NCBI RefSeq assembly: GCF_042653545.1
Contig: NZ_JBHSIS010000007.1
Span: forward strand, 186,001-250,000
DNA from: Actinophytocola glycyrrhizae
Lineage (GTDB): Bacteria > Actinomycetota > Actinomycetes > Mycobacteriales > Pseudonocardiaceae
Reading direction: 5' to 3'
DNA length: 64,000 bases
Positions 8,824-17,709 of the stretch are shown here, piece after piece. The notes under the pieces were generated by a model, which was given only the letters and a program-made list of their open reading frames with translations, was not told the origin of the DNA and did not search any database. A program made the translations under genes and the position numbers. How positions within the stretch are numbered: position 1 is the first letter of the stretch; each line of letters starts with the position of its first letter.

Positions 8824-8828
8824 CTGGC

Positions 8829-10313
8829 ATGGCAACGGAGCACGTCGATGTCCTGATCGTGGGCGCCGGTCTCTCCGGCATCGGCGCCGCATGTCACCTG
8901 CGTCAGCGGTGCCAGGACCGCACGTTCACGATCCTCGAGGCCCGTGACGCCATCGGCGGCACGTGGGACCTGTTCCGGTACCCGGGGGTCCGATCGGACT
9001 CCGACATGTTCACGCTCGGCTACTCCTTCAGCCCGTGGCAGGAGGCGAAGGCCATCGCCGACGGCGACGCCATTCGCGAGTACGTCCGCCGCACCGCCCG
9101 TGAGTTCGACGTGGACTCCCGCATCCGCTTCCGCCACAAGGTGATCGCTGCGGAATGGTCGAGCGCGGACGCCCGCTGGAGCGTGACCGCCGAACGGACG
9201 GCGCCTGACGTCGTCGAGACAGTGACCCTGACGTGCTCCTTCCTGTACGTGTGTTCCGGCTACTACCGCTACGACAAGGGCTTCACCCCGGATTTCGACG
9301 GCGTGGCGGATTTCGAGGGCAAGGTGGTGCACCCGCAGCACTGGCCTGCGGACCTCGACTACGCGGGCAAGCGCGTTGTCGTCATCGGCAGCGGCGCGAC
9401 CGCCATCACCCTGGTGCCGTCGATGGCGGCCACGGCCGAGCACGTGACAATGGTGCAGCGCTCCCCGAGCTACGTGCTTTCGTTGCCCGGCAAGGACATC
9501 ATCGCGGACAAGCTGATCGGCAAGGTCCCGCCCAAGCTGTTGTTCCCCGCCCTGCGCTGGAAGAACGTGCTGGCGGCGATGCTCTCCTTCCAGCTGTCCC
9601 GCCGCGCCCCAAAGGTCATGAAGGCGTTGCTGCGCAAGGGGGTGCTGGCGCAGATGCCGCCGGGTTACGACGTGGACACCCACTTCGCGCCCAAGTACGA
9701 CCCGTGGGACCAGCGCATGTGCTTCGTCCCGGACGGCGACCTGTTCACGTCGTTGCGCTCCGGCCGGGCGTCGATCGTCACCGGCGCCATCGACCGTTTC
9801 ACCAGGGACGGCCTGCGCATGAAGTCCGGCGAACTGCTGCCCGCCGACATCATCGTCACGGCCACCGGCCTGAACGTCCTTGCGGTGGGCGGCATGACCC
9901 TGACCGTCGACGGCGAACAGGTCGAGCTGGGCAACACCATGGCGTACAAGGGCATGATGCTGTCCGGGGTGCCGAACTTCGCACTGACCATCGGCTACAC
10001 GAACGCCTCGTGGACCTTGAAGGCCGACCTGGTGGCCGGCTACGTGTGCCGCCTGCTGAACCACATGAAGGCGCACGACTACCAGGTGGTGACCCCGGTG
10101 CTGGCCGACCCGGAGGTCGACACGGTGCCGCTGATCGACCTCAAGTCGGGCTACGTCCTGCGCAGCCTGGAGAAGCTGCCGAAACAAGGCCCGGCGGCCC
10201 CATGGCGCCTGCACCAGAACTACCCGAGGGACGTGTTCCTGATGCGGCACGGCCCGGTGGACGACGACGTGCGCTTCGAGCGGGTGCCGACGGCGGCACG
10301 CCAGTCCGCGTAG
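8829..10313 (+). CDS. ethA: EthA-like flavin Baeyer-Villiger monooxygenase
   Basis: A 494-residue FAD/NADPH monooxygenase. The FAD Rossmann motif GAGLSGIGAA is at residues 11-20, GGTWDLFRYPG follows near 45, and the Baeyer-Villiger fingerprint FxGxxxHxxxWP is present exactly as FEGKVVHPQHWP near residue 161. A second Rossmann motif GSGATAITL near 190 binds NADPH. EthA-type enzymes insert oxygen into ketones and oxidise thiocarbonyls such as ethionamide. Only weak ribosome-site sequence precedes ATG 8829 and the promoter is very close, so the transcript may have a very short leader. It is regulated by the divergent EthR-like gene. Confidence 0.9.
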   Translation: MATEHVDVLIVGAGLSGIGAACHLRQRCQDRTFTILEARDAIGGTWDLFRYPGVRSDSDMFTLGYSFSPWQEAKAIADGDAIREYVRRTAREFDVDSRIRFRHKVIAAEWSSADARWSVTAERTAPDVVETVTLTCSFLYVCSGYYRYDKGFTPDFDGVADFEGKVVHPQHWPADLDYAGKRVVVIGSGATAITLVPSMAATAEHVTMVQRSPSYVLSLPGKDIIADKLIGKVPPKLLFPALRWKNVLAAMLSFQLSRRAPKVMKALLRKGVLAQMPPGYDVDTHFAPKYDPWDQRMCFVPDGDLFTSLRSGRASIVTGAIDRFTRDGLRMKSGELLPADIIVTATGLNVLAVGGMTLTVDGEQVELGNTMAYKGMMLSGVPNFALTIGYTNASWTLKADLVAGYVCRLLNHMKAHDYQVVTPVLADPEVDTVPLIDLKSGYVLRSLEKLPKQGPAAPWRLHQNYPRDVFLMRHGPVDDDVRFERVPTAARQSA

Positions 10314-10375
10314 CCGCGGAAGGCTGTGTGGAGCCTGCCCCGGAAGAGCCGTCAGGGAGGAACGTTGCGAACCCG

Positions 10376-11197
10376 ATGACAGAAGTGAACGTCGACGGAC
10401 TGCGAGTCCGCTACCGCGTCGACGGGACCGGCGACCCCGTCGTGCTTCTGCACGGCATCGCACGCACGCACGCCGACTGGGCCGCTCAGCACGATCTCCT
10501 TTCCGACCGGTTCCAGGTCTACAGCGTCGATCTCGCCGGCTTCGGCGGGTCTGATCCCCTGCCGGGCCGGTACACCCTCCAGGCGCTCGCCGACTTCGTC
10601 GAGCGGTTTCTCGACGTGGTCGGGGTCACCCGACCCGCGCACCTCGTCGGCAACTCGCTCGGTGGAGCGATCGCCATGCGGGTCTCCGTGCGGTCGCCGG
10701 GCCGGGTGCGCACCCTGGCCCTCGTGAACAGCGCCGGTTTCGGCAAGGAAGTCACGGTCGCCCTGCGGTTGCTTGCGGTCCGGGGGCTGGCCGCGCTGCT
10801 GCTGCGGCCATCGCGGGCCGGGGCGCGGCAAATGGAGCGGTCGCTGTACGTCGACCAGACGTACGTGACCGACGAACGGGTCGAGTACGGGTACCGGATC
10901 GCCACGCGGCCGCACGGGATGCGGGTCATGACCGACCTCGCGCGCAGCCTCGGGACGCTGCGCGGGGTGCGCCAGGCCTGGCGGGACGAGCTGCTCACCG
11001 GCGTCGCCGCTGCCGAGGTGCCGACGTTGGTGGTCTGGGGCGACCGGGACCTGATCCTGCCCGCCGCCCACCTCGAGGCGGCCAGGACCTTGTTGCCCCA
11101 CGCGCGAATCCACCTCTTCCGGAACACCGGGCACATGCCCCAGGTCGAGCGGGCGGAGGAGCTGAGCGAGCTCCTCGTGGACTTCTGGCGCGAGTGA
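10376..11197 (+). CDS. Alpha/beta hydrolase
   Basis: A 273-residue alpha/beta-hydrolase fold protein. The oxyanion region VVLLHGIARTHADW is near residue 24, the nucleophile elbow GNSLGG near 94, the acid WGDRDLILP near 222 and the catalytic His in NTGHMP near 252. The substrate is unknown; the sequence is closest in style to C-C bond hydrolases and esterases acting after oxygenases. It lies 62 bp downstream of ethA, so ester or ring-cleavage products of the monooxygenase are a reasonable but unproven substrate class. A GGGAGGA site is 15 bases before the ATG, farther than usual; no better in-frame start is visible. Confidence 0.85.
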   Translation: MTEVNVDGLRVRYRVDGTGDPVVLLHGIARTHADWAAQHDLLSDRFQVYSVDLAGFGGSDPLPGRYTLQALADFVERFLDVVGVTRPAHLVGNSLGGAIAMRVSVRSPGRVRTLALVNSAGFGKEVTVALRLLAVRGLAALLLRPSRAGARQMERSLYVDQTYVTDERVEYGYRIATRPHGMRVMTDLARSLGTLRGVRQAWRDELLTGVAAAEVPTLVVWGDRDLILPAAHLEAARTLLPHARIHLFRNTGHMPQVERAEELSELLVDFWRE

Positions 11198-11198
11198 A

Positions 11199-11214
11199 TC
11201 GAACATATGTACAA
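11199..11214. promoter_or_regulatory. LexA/SOS-box-like sequence
   Basis: TCGAACATATGTACAA matches the actinobacterial SOS consensus TCGAAC-N4-GTTCGA perfectly in the left half and at 4 of 6 positions in the right half. It lies immediately after the hydrolase stop and 0.5 kb before parE, next to a gene remnant, so its target is unclear. Low confidence. Confidence 0.25.
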
Positions 11215-11263
11215 GGTACTTGGGCGCCGTGAACCCGGCCAGGCGCATCACCGGATCGTGTGA

Positions 11264-11620
11264 TCAGCCCTGGTCAACGCGACGCGAGCGACGGGAACGG
11301 AAGAGGCTGGCTCGTCGGCGGACCACTCCCGGCACGGGCAGGGCGATCCCGCGGTCCCGCGCATCCGCGACGCCTTCCTGGAGGTCTGGAGCGACCTCCT
11401 GCCGCGCCGGGAGCTCGTCGCCGATCCGGAGCTGGCATGCTGGGTGAGGAAAGTCGCACGAGCGCTCACCTGGGGCGCGCGCTGCGCGCGTAGGGCCATG
11501 ACCAGGCAGGGGAGTTCGCGGACGCCCCGCGTCGGCATCTCACCGGACGCCTCGCGGCCGGTCGGTCGGACCTCGTCAGGGGCGACTGATCGGACAGATG
11601 CCGGGGGTTGTCGGGGGTAG
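11264..11620 (+). pseudogene. Remnant resembling the C-terminus of an aminoglycoside-phosphotransferase-like protein
   Basis: The ~500 bp between the hydrolase and parE has no intact gene. One frame, open after a TGA at 11261, encodes RIRDAFLEVWSDLLPRRELV and then WVRKVARALTWGA. This pattern (R-AYLE-W, then VARAL-W) is common near the end of actinobacterial phosphotransferase-fold proteins. No start codon or kinase motifs precede it, and low-quality sequence follows to the TAG at 11618. I read it as a truncated leftover, not an active gene. Family assignment is tentative. Confidence 0.35.
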
Positions 11621-11699
11621 CGGATAGGCTCTCCTACGGTGGTGGACGCCTGAGGCGGGTGGTCGCACGGGCGCGCCATGAATCGGGAGACGACCAGAC

Positions 11700-14600
11700 G
11701 TGACTGCGGGAACCTTTTACGGTGCCGACGATCTGACCCACCTCGAAGGCCTCGAGGCGGTGCGGAAGCGGCCGGGGATGTACATCGGCTCGACCGACAG
11801 CCGGGGCATCAACCACCTCTTCAACGAGATCGTGGACAACTCGACCGACGAGGGCGTCGCCGGTCACGCGAGTCGCGTCGTGGTCACCATGCACGCCGAC
11901 GGGAGCGTCCAGGTCGACGACGACGGCCGAGGTATCCCCACCGGCGTCCACGCCAAGTCCGGTCTGTCCGGAGTCGAGTTGGTGCTCACCCGCCTGCACG
12001 CCGGCGGCAAGTTCGGCGGTTCCGGCTACAAGACCTCCGGCGGCCTCCACGGCGTCGGAGCCTCCGCGGTCAACGCGCTGTCCCACCGCTACGACATCAC
12101 CGTGAAGCGCGACGGCAAGGTCCACCAGATGTCGTTCGCGCACGGGGTGCCCGGCGTGTTCGAGGGCGCGGGCCCGAAGGCCAAGTTCACCAAGCGTGCC
12201 GGGCTCAACGTGGTCAGGAAGATGAAGCGCGGCGAGCCGACCGGCACGTCCACCCGGTACTGGCACGACCAGCGGTACTTCGAGAACAGCGCGGCACTCG
12301 ACGTCGAGGCCGTGCGGTCGAAGCTGCGCAACACCGCGTTCCTCGTGCCCGGCGTCACCTACGTGCTGCGCAACGCCACCGAGGGCGCGATCGACGAGGA
12401 GACCTTCCACTACCCCAACGGCATCGCCGACATGGTCGAGTTCCTGACACCGACGGCCGACAAACCGGTGTCCGGCATCATCATGGTCAACGGCACCGGC
12501 ACCTACCGGGAGAACGCCGCCGACGAGAACGGCGTCATGCAGTCCAAAGTGGAGCGCACCGCCGAGGTCGAGGTCGCGATCCGGTGGGGCACCGGCTACG
12601 AGCGCACCATCGAGTGCTTCACCAACACCATCAGGAACGTGCACGGCGGCACCCACCGCCGCGGGTTCGACCGCGCGGTGGTGAAGGCGGTCAACGAGGC
12701 CATCGGCAGGACCAGGGGCCTGCTCAAGCCCAAGGAGGACCCGCCGACGCTGGAGGACGTGGAGGAGGGCATGACCGCGGTCGTGCACGTCCGCCTCCCG
12801 GAGCCGCAGTTCACCTCGCAGACCAAGGACGAGCTGTCCACCGCGGGCATCACCAAGGTGCTGCAGTCCATCGTGGAGCGTGAGATCCGCGCGTGGACCG
12901 AGAACCGCAAAACCAAGACCGAGGCGAAGACCGTGCTGCAGAAGGTGGTCGACGCCTCCCGCGTACGGCTCACCCAGAAACAGCAGAAGGACGCCGCCCG
13001 CCGCAAGACCGCCCTCGAGGGCGCGGCCATGCCACCCAAACTCGTCGACTGCCGCGCCACCGGCATCGCACGCAGTGAGCTGTTCCTCGTGGAAGGCGAC
13101 AGCGCCCTCGGCTGTTTTACCGGTGACACGATGGTCGCGCTCGCCTCCGGGAAGAGCCGGTCGTTCGCCGACCTGGCGGCGGACTGGCAGAACGGCGTCA
13201 CCCACTTCGGCTACACGACGAACAAGGCAGGCCGCGTCGTCGTGGTGCCGCTCGTCGAACCACGGCTCACCAGGCGGAACGCCCCGCTCGTGCGGGTCAC
13301 CCTGGACAACGGCGAGTCGGTTCGGTGCACGCCCGACCACCTGTTCCGGCTCCGGGACGGCTCGTACCGCCGTGCGGACCAGCTCGTCGCGGGCGACTCA
13401 CTGATGCCGCTGTACCGCACGGTGTCGGCCCGGGCCGCGGGCGACAAGCTGGACGGTTACGAGCGCGTGTGGATGAACGACCGTGAGGAATGGGTCTACA
13501 CCCACTACCTCGCGGACGCCTACAACCTGCGGCACGGTTTGGACAGCACCGACAACGGCTCCGTTCGTCACCACGTGGACGTCGCCAAGCGCAACAACGA
13601 CCCACGCAACATCCGGCGGATGACATGGGACGACCATGCGGCGCTGCACGCGGCCATGATGGGTGAGCACGTGCACGAGGGCTATCGCGCGTGGCTCGCC
13701 GACGGCGGACTCGAGTTCAAGTCCGCGATGCTGTCGCGGCAGTGGAAGGACCCGGATTTCCGGGCCGCCTGCCTGGCCAGGCTTGCGGCGCGCAACTCAG
13801 ATCCGGCGTTCCGGGAGCGGATCGAGCAGGGCTTCCAGGAGTGGTACGCGTCGCTGAGCGAGGACGAGCTCGTCGCCTACGCGGAACGGCTGCGTCGGGC
13901 GCAGGCCGATTACTGGATGAAGCCCGAACATCGCGCCGCAGCGGCCGAACGGGTGCGGGCGTTCTTCGCCGACCCGGCGCGTCGAGCTGAGTGGAGCGCA
14001 CGTTCTCGTCAGCAGTGGCAGGACGAGGCTCTGTTGAGCTGGCGAAGGCAGGCGACGGTGGCCCAGTTCGCAGACCCGGCTGAACGGGCTCGGCAGCGTG
14101 TCGCGGTACGCGCGTGGCATCGTGACAACCCGGAGTTCGGTGAGCGCCACTCGTCGTACATGAAGCTCCGCATGAGCGACCCGGCCACCGGCCACCTGGC
14201 GAAGGTCCAGGAAGGTCGGCGAAACTACGTCGAAACGGTGCCGAGGGCGGATCGTGTCGCCAAGCAGAACAACGGCCGCAGGCTCGCGGCGCTCAAGCGT
14301 GTCGCGGCTCTCCTCGAGTTGCCGGATCCGGAACTCGGCACCGCCTACGACGCCGAGCGGAGGCGTACTGCGCGGACCGGCTTGCGGTTCGACCGTCTCA
14401 TCGGCTACTTCGACGGCGACTACTCACGTCTGCGTGACGCGGCACGGATGGCAAACCACGCCGTGGTGGCAGTGGAGGCCCTTGACGAGACGGCCGACGT
14501 GTACGACCTGACTGTGGATGGCTACCACAACTTCGCGCTCGAAGCAGGTGTGTTCGTGCACAACAGTGCGCGGATGGCGCGCGTGTCCGAGTACCAGGCG

Positions 14601-15203
14601 CTGCTTCCCTTGCGTGGCAAGATTCTCAACGTGCAGAAGGCGAGCCTCGCCGACACGTTGCGCAACGCGGAGATCGCGTCGATCGTGCAGGTGCTCGGCG
14701 CGGGCAGCGGGCGCACGTTCGACCTGTCGACCATGCGGTACGGCCGGGTGATCCTGATGGCGGACGCGGACGTCGACGGTTCGCACATCCGGACGCTGCT
14801 GATCACGCTGTTCGCCAGGTACATGCGGCCGGTGATCGAGGACGGCAGGCTGTTCGCCGCGATGCCACCGCTGCACAAGATCACCACCAAGGGCCGCAAC
14901 CCCGAGACGCACTTCACGTTCTCGCAGCGCGAGATGGAGACCAAGCTCGCCGCGCTGGAGAAGGCGGGCAAGCAGGTCGTCACCCCGGTCCCGCGGTTCA
15001 AGGGACTCGGGGAGATGGACGCCGAGGAGCTGTGGGAGACCACGATGAACCCGGCCACGCGCTCGGTGCGGCGCATCACCCTCGACGACGTGGAGGCGGC
15101 CGAGACGGCACTCGAGCTGCTCATGGGGGAGAAGGTCGAACCCCGGCGCGCGTGGCTCGTGGAGTCCTCGGTGCGGGTCGACCAGTCGGCGATCGACATC
15201 TGA
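11700..15203 (+). CDS. parE: Topoisomerase IV subunit B (ParE/GyrB family) with an intein
   Basis: A 1167-codon ORF made of a ~683-residue type IIA topoisomerase ATPase subunit and a 484-residue intein. Extein motifs: GHKL ATPase EIVDNSTDEG near residue 42, DDGRGIPTG near 77, GLHGVGASAVNAL near 118, TOPRIM EGDSALG split by the intein, then DADVDGSHIR. The mature subunit drives decatenation with ParC, encoded 16 bp downstream. GTG 11700 follows GGGAGA by about 9 bases. ParE is preferred over GyrB because the TOPRIM reads EGDSALG/SARMARVSEYQALLP and no dnaA/recF context is present. Activity should need protein splicing. Confidence 0.92.
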   Translation: MTAGTFYGADDLTHLEGLEAVRKRPGMYIGSTDSRGINHLFNEIVDNSTDEGVAGHASRVVVTMHADGSVQVDDDGRGIPTGVHAKSGLSGVELVLTRLHAGGKFGGSGYKTSGGLHGVGASAVNALSHRYDITVKRDGKVHQMSFAHGVPGVFEGAGPKAKFTKRAGLNVVRKMKRGEPTGTSTRYWHDQRYFENSAALDVEAVRSKLRNTAFLVPGVTYVLRNATEGAIDEETFHYPNGIADMVEFLTPTADKPVSGIIMVNGTGTYRENAADENGVMQSKVERTAEVEVAIRWGTGYERTIECFTNTIRNVHGGTHRRGFDRAVVKAVNEAIGRTRGLLKPKEDPPTLEDVEEGMTAVVHVRLPEPQFTSQTKDELSTAGITKVLQSIVEREIRAWTENRKTKTEAKTVLQKVVDASRVRLTQKQQKDAARRKTALEGAAMPPKLVDCRATGIARSELFLVEGDSALGCFTGDTMVALASGKSRSFADLAADWQNGVTHFGYTTNKAGRVVVVPLVEPRLTRRNAPLVRVTLDNGESVRCTPDHLFRLRDGSYRRADQLVAGDSLMPLYRTVSARAAGDKLDGYERVWMNDREEWVYTHYLADAYNLRHGLDSTDNGSVRHHVDVAKRNNDPRNIRRMTWDDHAALHAAMMGEHVHEGYRAWLADGGLEFKSAMLSRQWKDPDFRAACLARLAARNSDPAFRERIEQGFQEWYASLSEDELVAYAERLRRAQADYWMKPEHRAAAAERVRAFFADPARRAEWSARSRQQWQDEALLSWRRQATVAQFADPAERARQRVAVRAWHRDNPEFGERHSSYMKLRMSDPATGHLAKVQEGRRNYVETVPRADRVAKQNNGRRLAALKRVAALLELPDPELGTAYDAERRRTARTGLRFDRLIGYFDGDYSRLRDAARMANHAVVAVEALDETADVYDLTVDGYHNFALEAGVFVHNSARMARVSEYQALLPLRGKILNVQKASLADTLRNAEIASIVQVLGAGSGRTFDLSTMRYGRVILMADADVDGSHIRTLLITLFARYMRPVIEDGRLFAAMPPLHKITTKGRNPETHFTFSQREMETKLAALEKAGKQVVTPVPRFKGLGEMDAEELWETTMNPATRSVRRITLDDVEAAETALELLMGEKVEPRRAWLVESSVRVDQSAIDI
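13113..14564 (+). mobile_element. Intein with HNH homing endonuclease inside parE
   Basis: A 484-codon in-frame insertion between the Gly and Ser of the TOPRIM motif EGDSALG/SARMA. It starts with Cys1 (CFTGDTMVALASG, block A) at 13113, has a block-B-like region (RCTPDHLF) and ends in block F/G with FVHN at 14564, followed by Ser+1. An HNH nuclease occupies the middle (HHVDVAKRNNDPRNIRRMTWDDHAALH). Several W-DP-FR type repeats follow, resembling DNA-binding modules of homing nucleases. All splicing residues I can see are intact (Cys1, His-Asn, Ser+1), so splicing is expected. The conserved ATPase-subunit site is a known intein hotspot in GyrB relatives. Confidence 0.9.
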
Positions 15204-15219
15204 GAGAGAGCAACGGTAA

Positions 15220-17709
15220 ATGGCACGCCGCAAGGGCCCCTCGACCACGAAGGTCGACCCGAACGCGTTCGACCAGGCGGGCGCGCAGGTCTTCGACAAC
15301 TCCCTGAAGACCGAGATCGAGGACTCCTATCTGGAGTACGCGTACTCGGTCATCCACTCGCGCGCGCTGCCCGACGCGCGGGACGGGTTGAAGCCGGTGC
15401 ACCGGCGGATCCTGTACTCGATGAACGAGAACGGCTACCGGCCGACGCACGCCTACGTGAAGTCGTCCCGTGTGGTCGGCGACGTGATGGGCAAGTACCA
15501 CCCGCACGGCGACGGCGCCATCTACGACGCGATGGTGCGGCTGGCGCAGGACTTCTCCATGAACGCGCCACTGGTCGACGGGCACGGAAACTTCGGCAGC
15601 CCAGACGATGGACCGGCCGCGAGCCGCTACACCGAGTCACGATTGTCCCATGAGTCGATGCTCCTGGTGGGGGAGCTGGGTGAGGACACCGTCGACTTCC
15701 GGCCCAACTACGACGGGTCGCTCGACGAGCCGTCGGTGTTGCCCGCCGCGTTCCCGAACCTGCTGGTGAACGGCACGTCGGGCATCGCGGTCGGGATGGC
15801 GACCAACATGATTCCGCACAACCTGACCGAGGTGATCGGGGCGGCGCGGTGGTTGATCCACCATCCGGACGCCTCGCTCGACAAGCTCATGGAGTTCGTG
15901 CCGGGGCCGGACCTGCCGACCGGCGGCATGCTGTTGGGTCTCGACGAGGTGCGGCGCGCGTACGAGACCGGTCGCGGTGTGGTGCGCATGCGTGCGAAGG
16001 TCGAGATCGGGCCGCTGGAGGGGAGCCGGGGGCGGCAGGCGATCACGATCGTGGAGCTGCCCTACGCGGTGGGGCCGGAGAAGATCATCGAGAAGATCAC
16101 CGACGAGGTGACGAAGTCCAAGCGGCTCACCGGGATCGCGGACGTCAAGGACCTCACCGACCGGGAGAACGGCACCCGGGTGGTGATCGAGTGCAAGGTC
16201 GGGGTGAACCCGCAGGCGTTGCTGGCCGACCTGTACCGGTTGACGCCGATGGAGCAGTCGTTCGGCATCAACAACCTGGTGCTCGTCGACGGGCAGCCGA
16301 GGACGCTGGGGCTGAAGGCGCTGCTGGACGTGTTCCTGAAGCACCGCTACGACGTCGTCACCCGGCGTACGAGGTTCCGCCGCCGGAAGCGGGAGGAGCG
16401 GCTGCACCTCGTCGAGGGGCTGCTCATCGCGTTGCTGGACATCGACAAGGTGATCCGGCTGATCCGTGGGAGTGACGACGCGGCCGCGGCGAAGGAGGGC
16501 CTGATGAAGCGCTTCAAGCTCTCCGAGATCCAGGCGACCTACATCCTGGACACGCCGCTGCGCCGCCTCACCAGGTACGACAAGCTGGAGCTCGAGCAGG
16601 AGCAGGAGCGTCTGCGCAACGAGATCGCCGAGCTGACCAACATCCTCGAGAACGAGCCGGTGCTGAAGAAGCTCGTGTCGTCCGAGCTGGCGAAGGTCGC
16701 GAAGGACCTCGGGCAGGAGCGGCGCACCGCGTTGATCGACGGTGACCTCAAGGAGGTGCTGGCGGCGTCCAAGCCCGCGGGCCCGCTGGAGGTCGCCGAC
16801 GACCCGTGCCAGGTGATCCTGTCCGCCACCGGGTTGGTCGCGCGGACCGCGGCCGAGTCGGAGGAGGCGACCGAGGCACGCAGACGCAGTGGTCGTGCGA
16901 AACACGACACGGTGTCGGCGGTGGTGCACACGACCGCGCGTGGTCAGGTGCTGCTGGTGACGAGCCGCGGTCGGGCGTTCAAGACGGACGTGTTGCCGTT
17001 GCCGGTGTTGCCGGAGGCCGCGGGCACGGTGTCCTTGCGTGGCGGCATGGCGGCGAGCGAGCTGGTTCCCTTGGTGAAGGGGGAGAAGGTCGTCGGCATC
17101 GCCCCGCTCGGCGAACGGGCGGAGGGGTCGCCGGGGCTGGCGCTCGGCACGAAACACGGTGTGGTCAAGGTGTGCTCGCCGGAGTGGCCGGTCCGTTCCG
17201 ACGAGTTCGACGTGATCTCGTTGAAGGACGGTGACGAGGTCGTCGGCGCGACCTGGCTGACCGACGGCGCGGAGACCCTGGTGTTCGTGTCGTCCGAGGC
17301 GTCACTGCTGCGCTACGACGCTTCCCTTGTGCGGCCGCAGGGTGTGAAGGGCGGCGGCATGGCGGGCATCAACCTGGCGAAGAACGCCGAGGCGGTGTTC
17401 TTCGCGGCGGTCCGCACCGACGACGACGAGCACGGTGAGCCGATGGTCGTAACCTGTACCGGGCAGAGCGTGAAGGTGACGCCGTTCGAGCTGTACCCGG
17501 CGAAGGGCCGCGCCACCGGCGGGGTCCGCACCCACCGGTTCCTGAAGGGCGAGACCCGGCTGGTCCTGGCGTGGGTCGGGCCGCGGCCGGCCGGGGCGTC
17601 GAACAACGGGTCGTCGGTGGAGCTGCCGGAGCCGGACCAGCGCCGCGACGGGTCCGGCACCGCACATCCGGGGCCGGACGTGGTCGGTCACCTCATCGAA
17701 CGAGGCTGA
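15220..17709 (+). CDS. parC: Topoisomerase IV subunit A (ParC/GyrA family)
   Basis: An 829-residue breakage-reunion subunit. The quinolone-resistance region HPHGDGAIYDAMVRLAQ is near residue 90 and the catalytic tyrosine lies in AASRYTE near 131. The C-terminal half carries the beta-pinwheel repeats (TSRGRAFKTDVLPL, GTKHGVVKV, SSEASLLRYDASLV). It pairs with ParE upstream to cleave and rejoin DNA during chromosome separation. A GAGAGAG stretch precedes the ATG, which starts 16 bp after parE. Its 3' end overlaps the convergent coiled-coil gene by 17 bp. Confidence 0.93.
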   Translation: MARRKGPSTTKVDPNAFDQAGAQVFDNSLKTEIEDSYLEYAYSVIHSRALPDARDGLKPVHRRILYSMNENGYRPTHAYVKSSRVVGDVMGKYHPHGDGAIYDAMVRLAQDFSMNAPLVDGHGNFGSPDDGPAASRYTESRLSHESMLLVGELGEDTVDFRPNYDGSLDEPSVLPAAFPNLLVNGTSGIAVGMATNMIPHNLTEVIGAARWLIHHPDASLDKLMEFVPGPDLPTGGMLLGLDEVRRAYETGRGVVRMRAKVEIGPLEGSRGRQAITIVELPYAVGPEKIIEKITDEVTKSKRLTGIADVKDLTDRENGTRVVIECKVGVNPQALLADLYRLTPMEQSFGINNLVLVDGQPRTLGLKALLDVFLKHRYDVVTRRTRFRRRKREERLHLVEGLLIALLDIDKVIRLIRGSDDAAAAKEGLMKRFKLSEIQATYILDTPLRRLTRYDKLELEQEQERLRNEIAELTNILENEPVLKKLVSSELAKVAKDLGQERRTALIDGDLKEVLAASKPAGPLEVADDPCQVILSATGLVARTAAESEEATEARRRSGRAKHDTVSAVVHTTARGQVLLVTSRGRAFKTDVLPLPVLPEAAGTVSLRGGMAASELVPLVKGEKVVGIAPLGERAEGSPGLALGTKHGVVKVCSPEWPVRSDEFDVISLKDGDEVVGATWLTDGAETLVFVSSEASLLRYDASLVRPQGVKGGGMAGINLAKNAEAVFFAAVRTDDDEHGEPMVVTCTGQSVKVTPFELYPAKGRATGGVRTHRFLKGETRLVLAWVGPRPAGASNNGSSVELPEPDQRRDGSGTAHPGPDVVGHLIERG

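Noticed and set aside
11248..11679. Minus-strand gene between the hydrolase and parE
   Set aside because: No family match, no convincing ribosome site, and it opposes a plus-strand stretch with better protein-like pattern.
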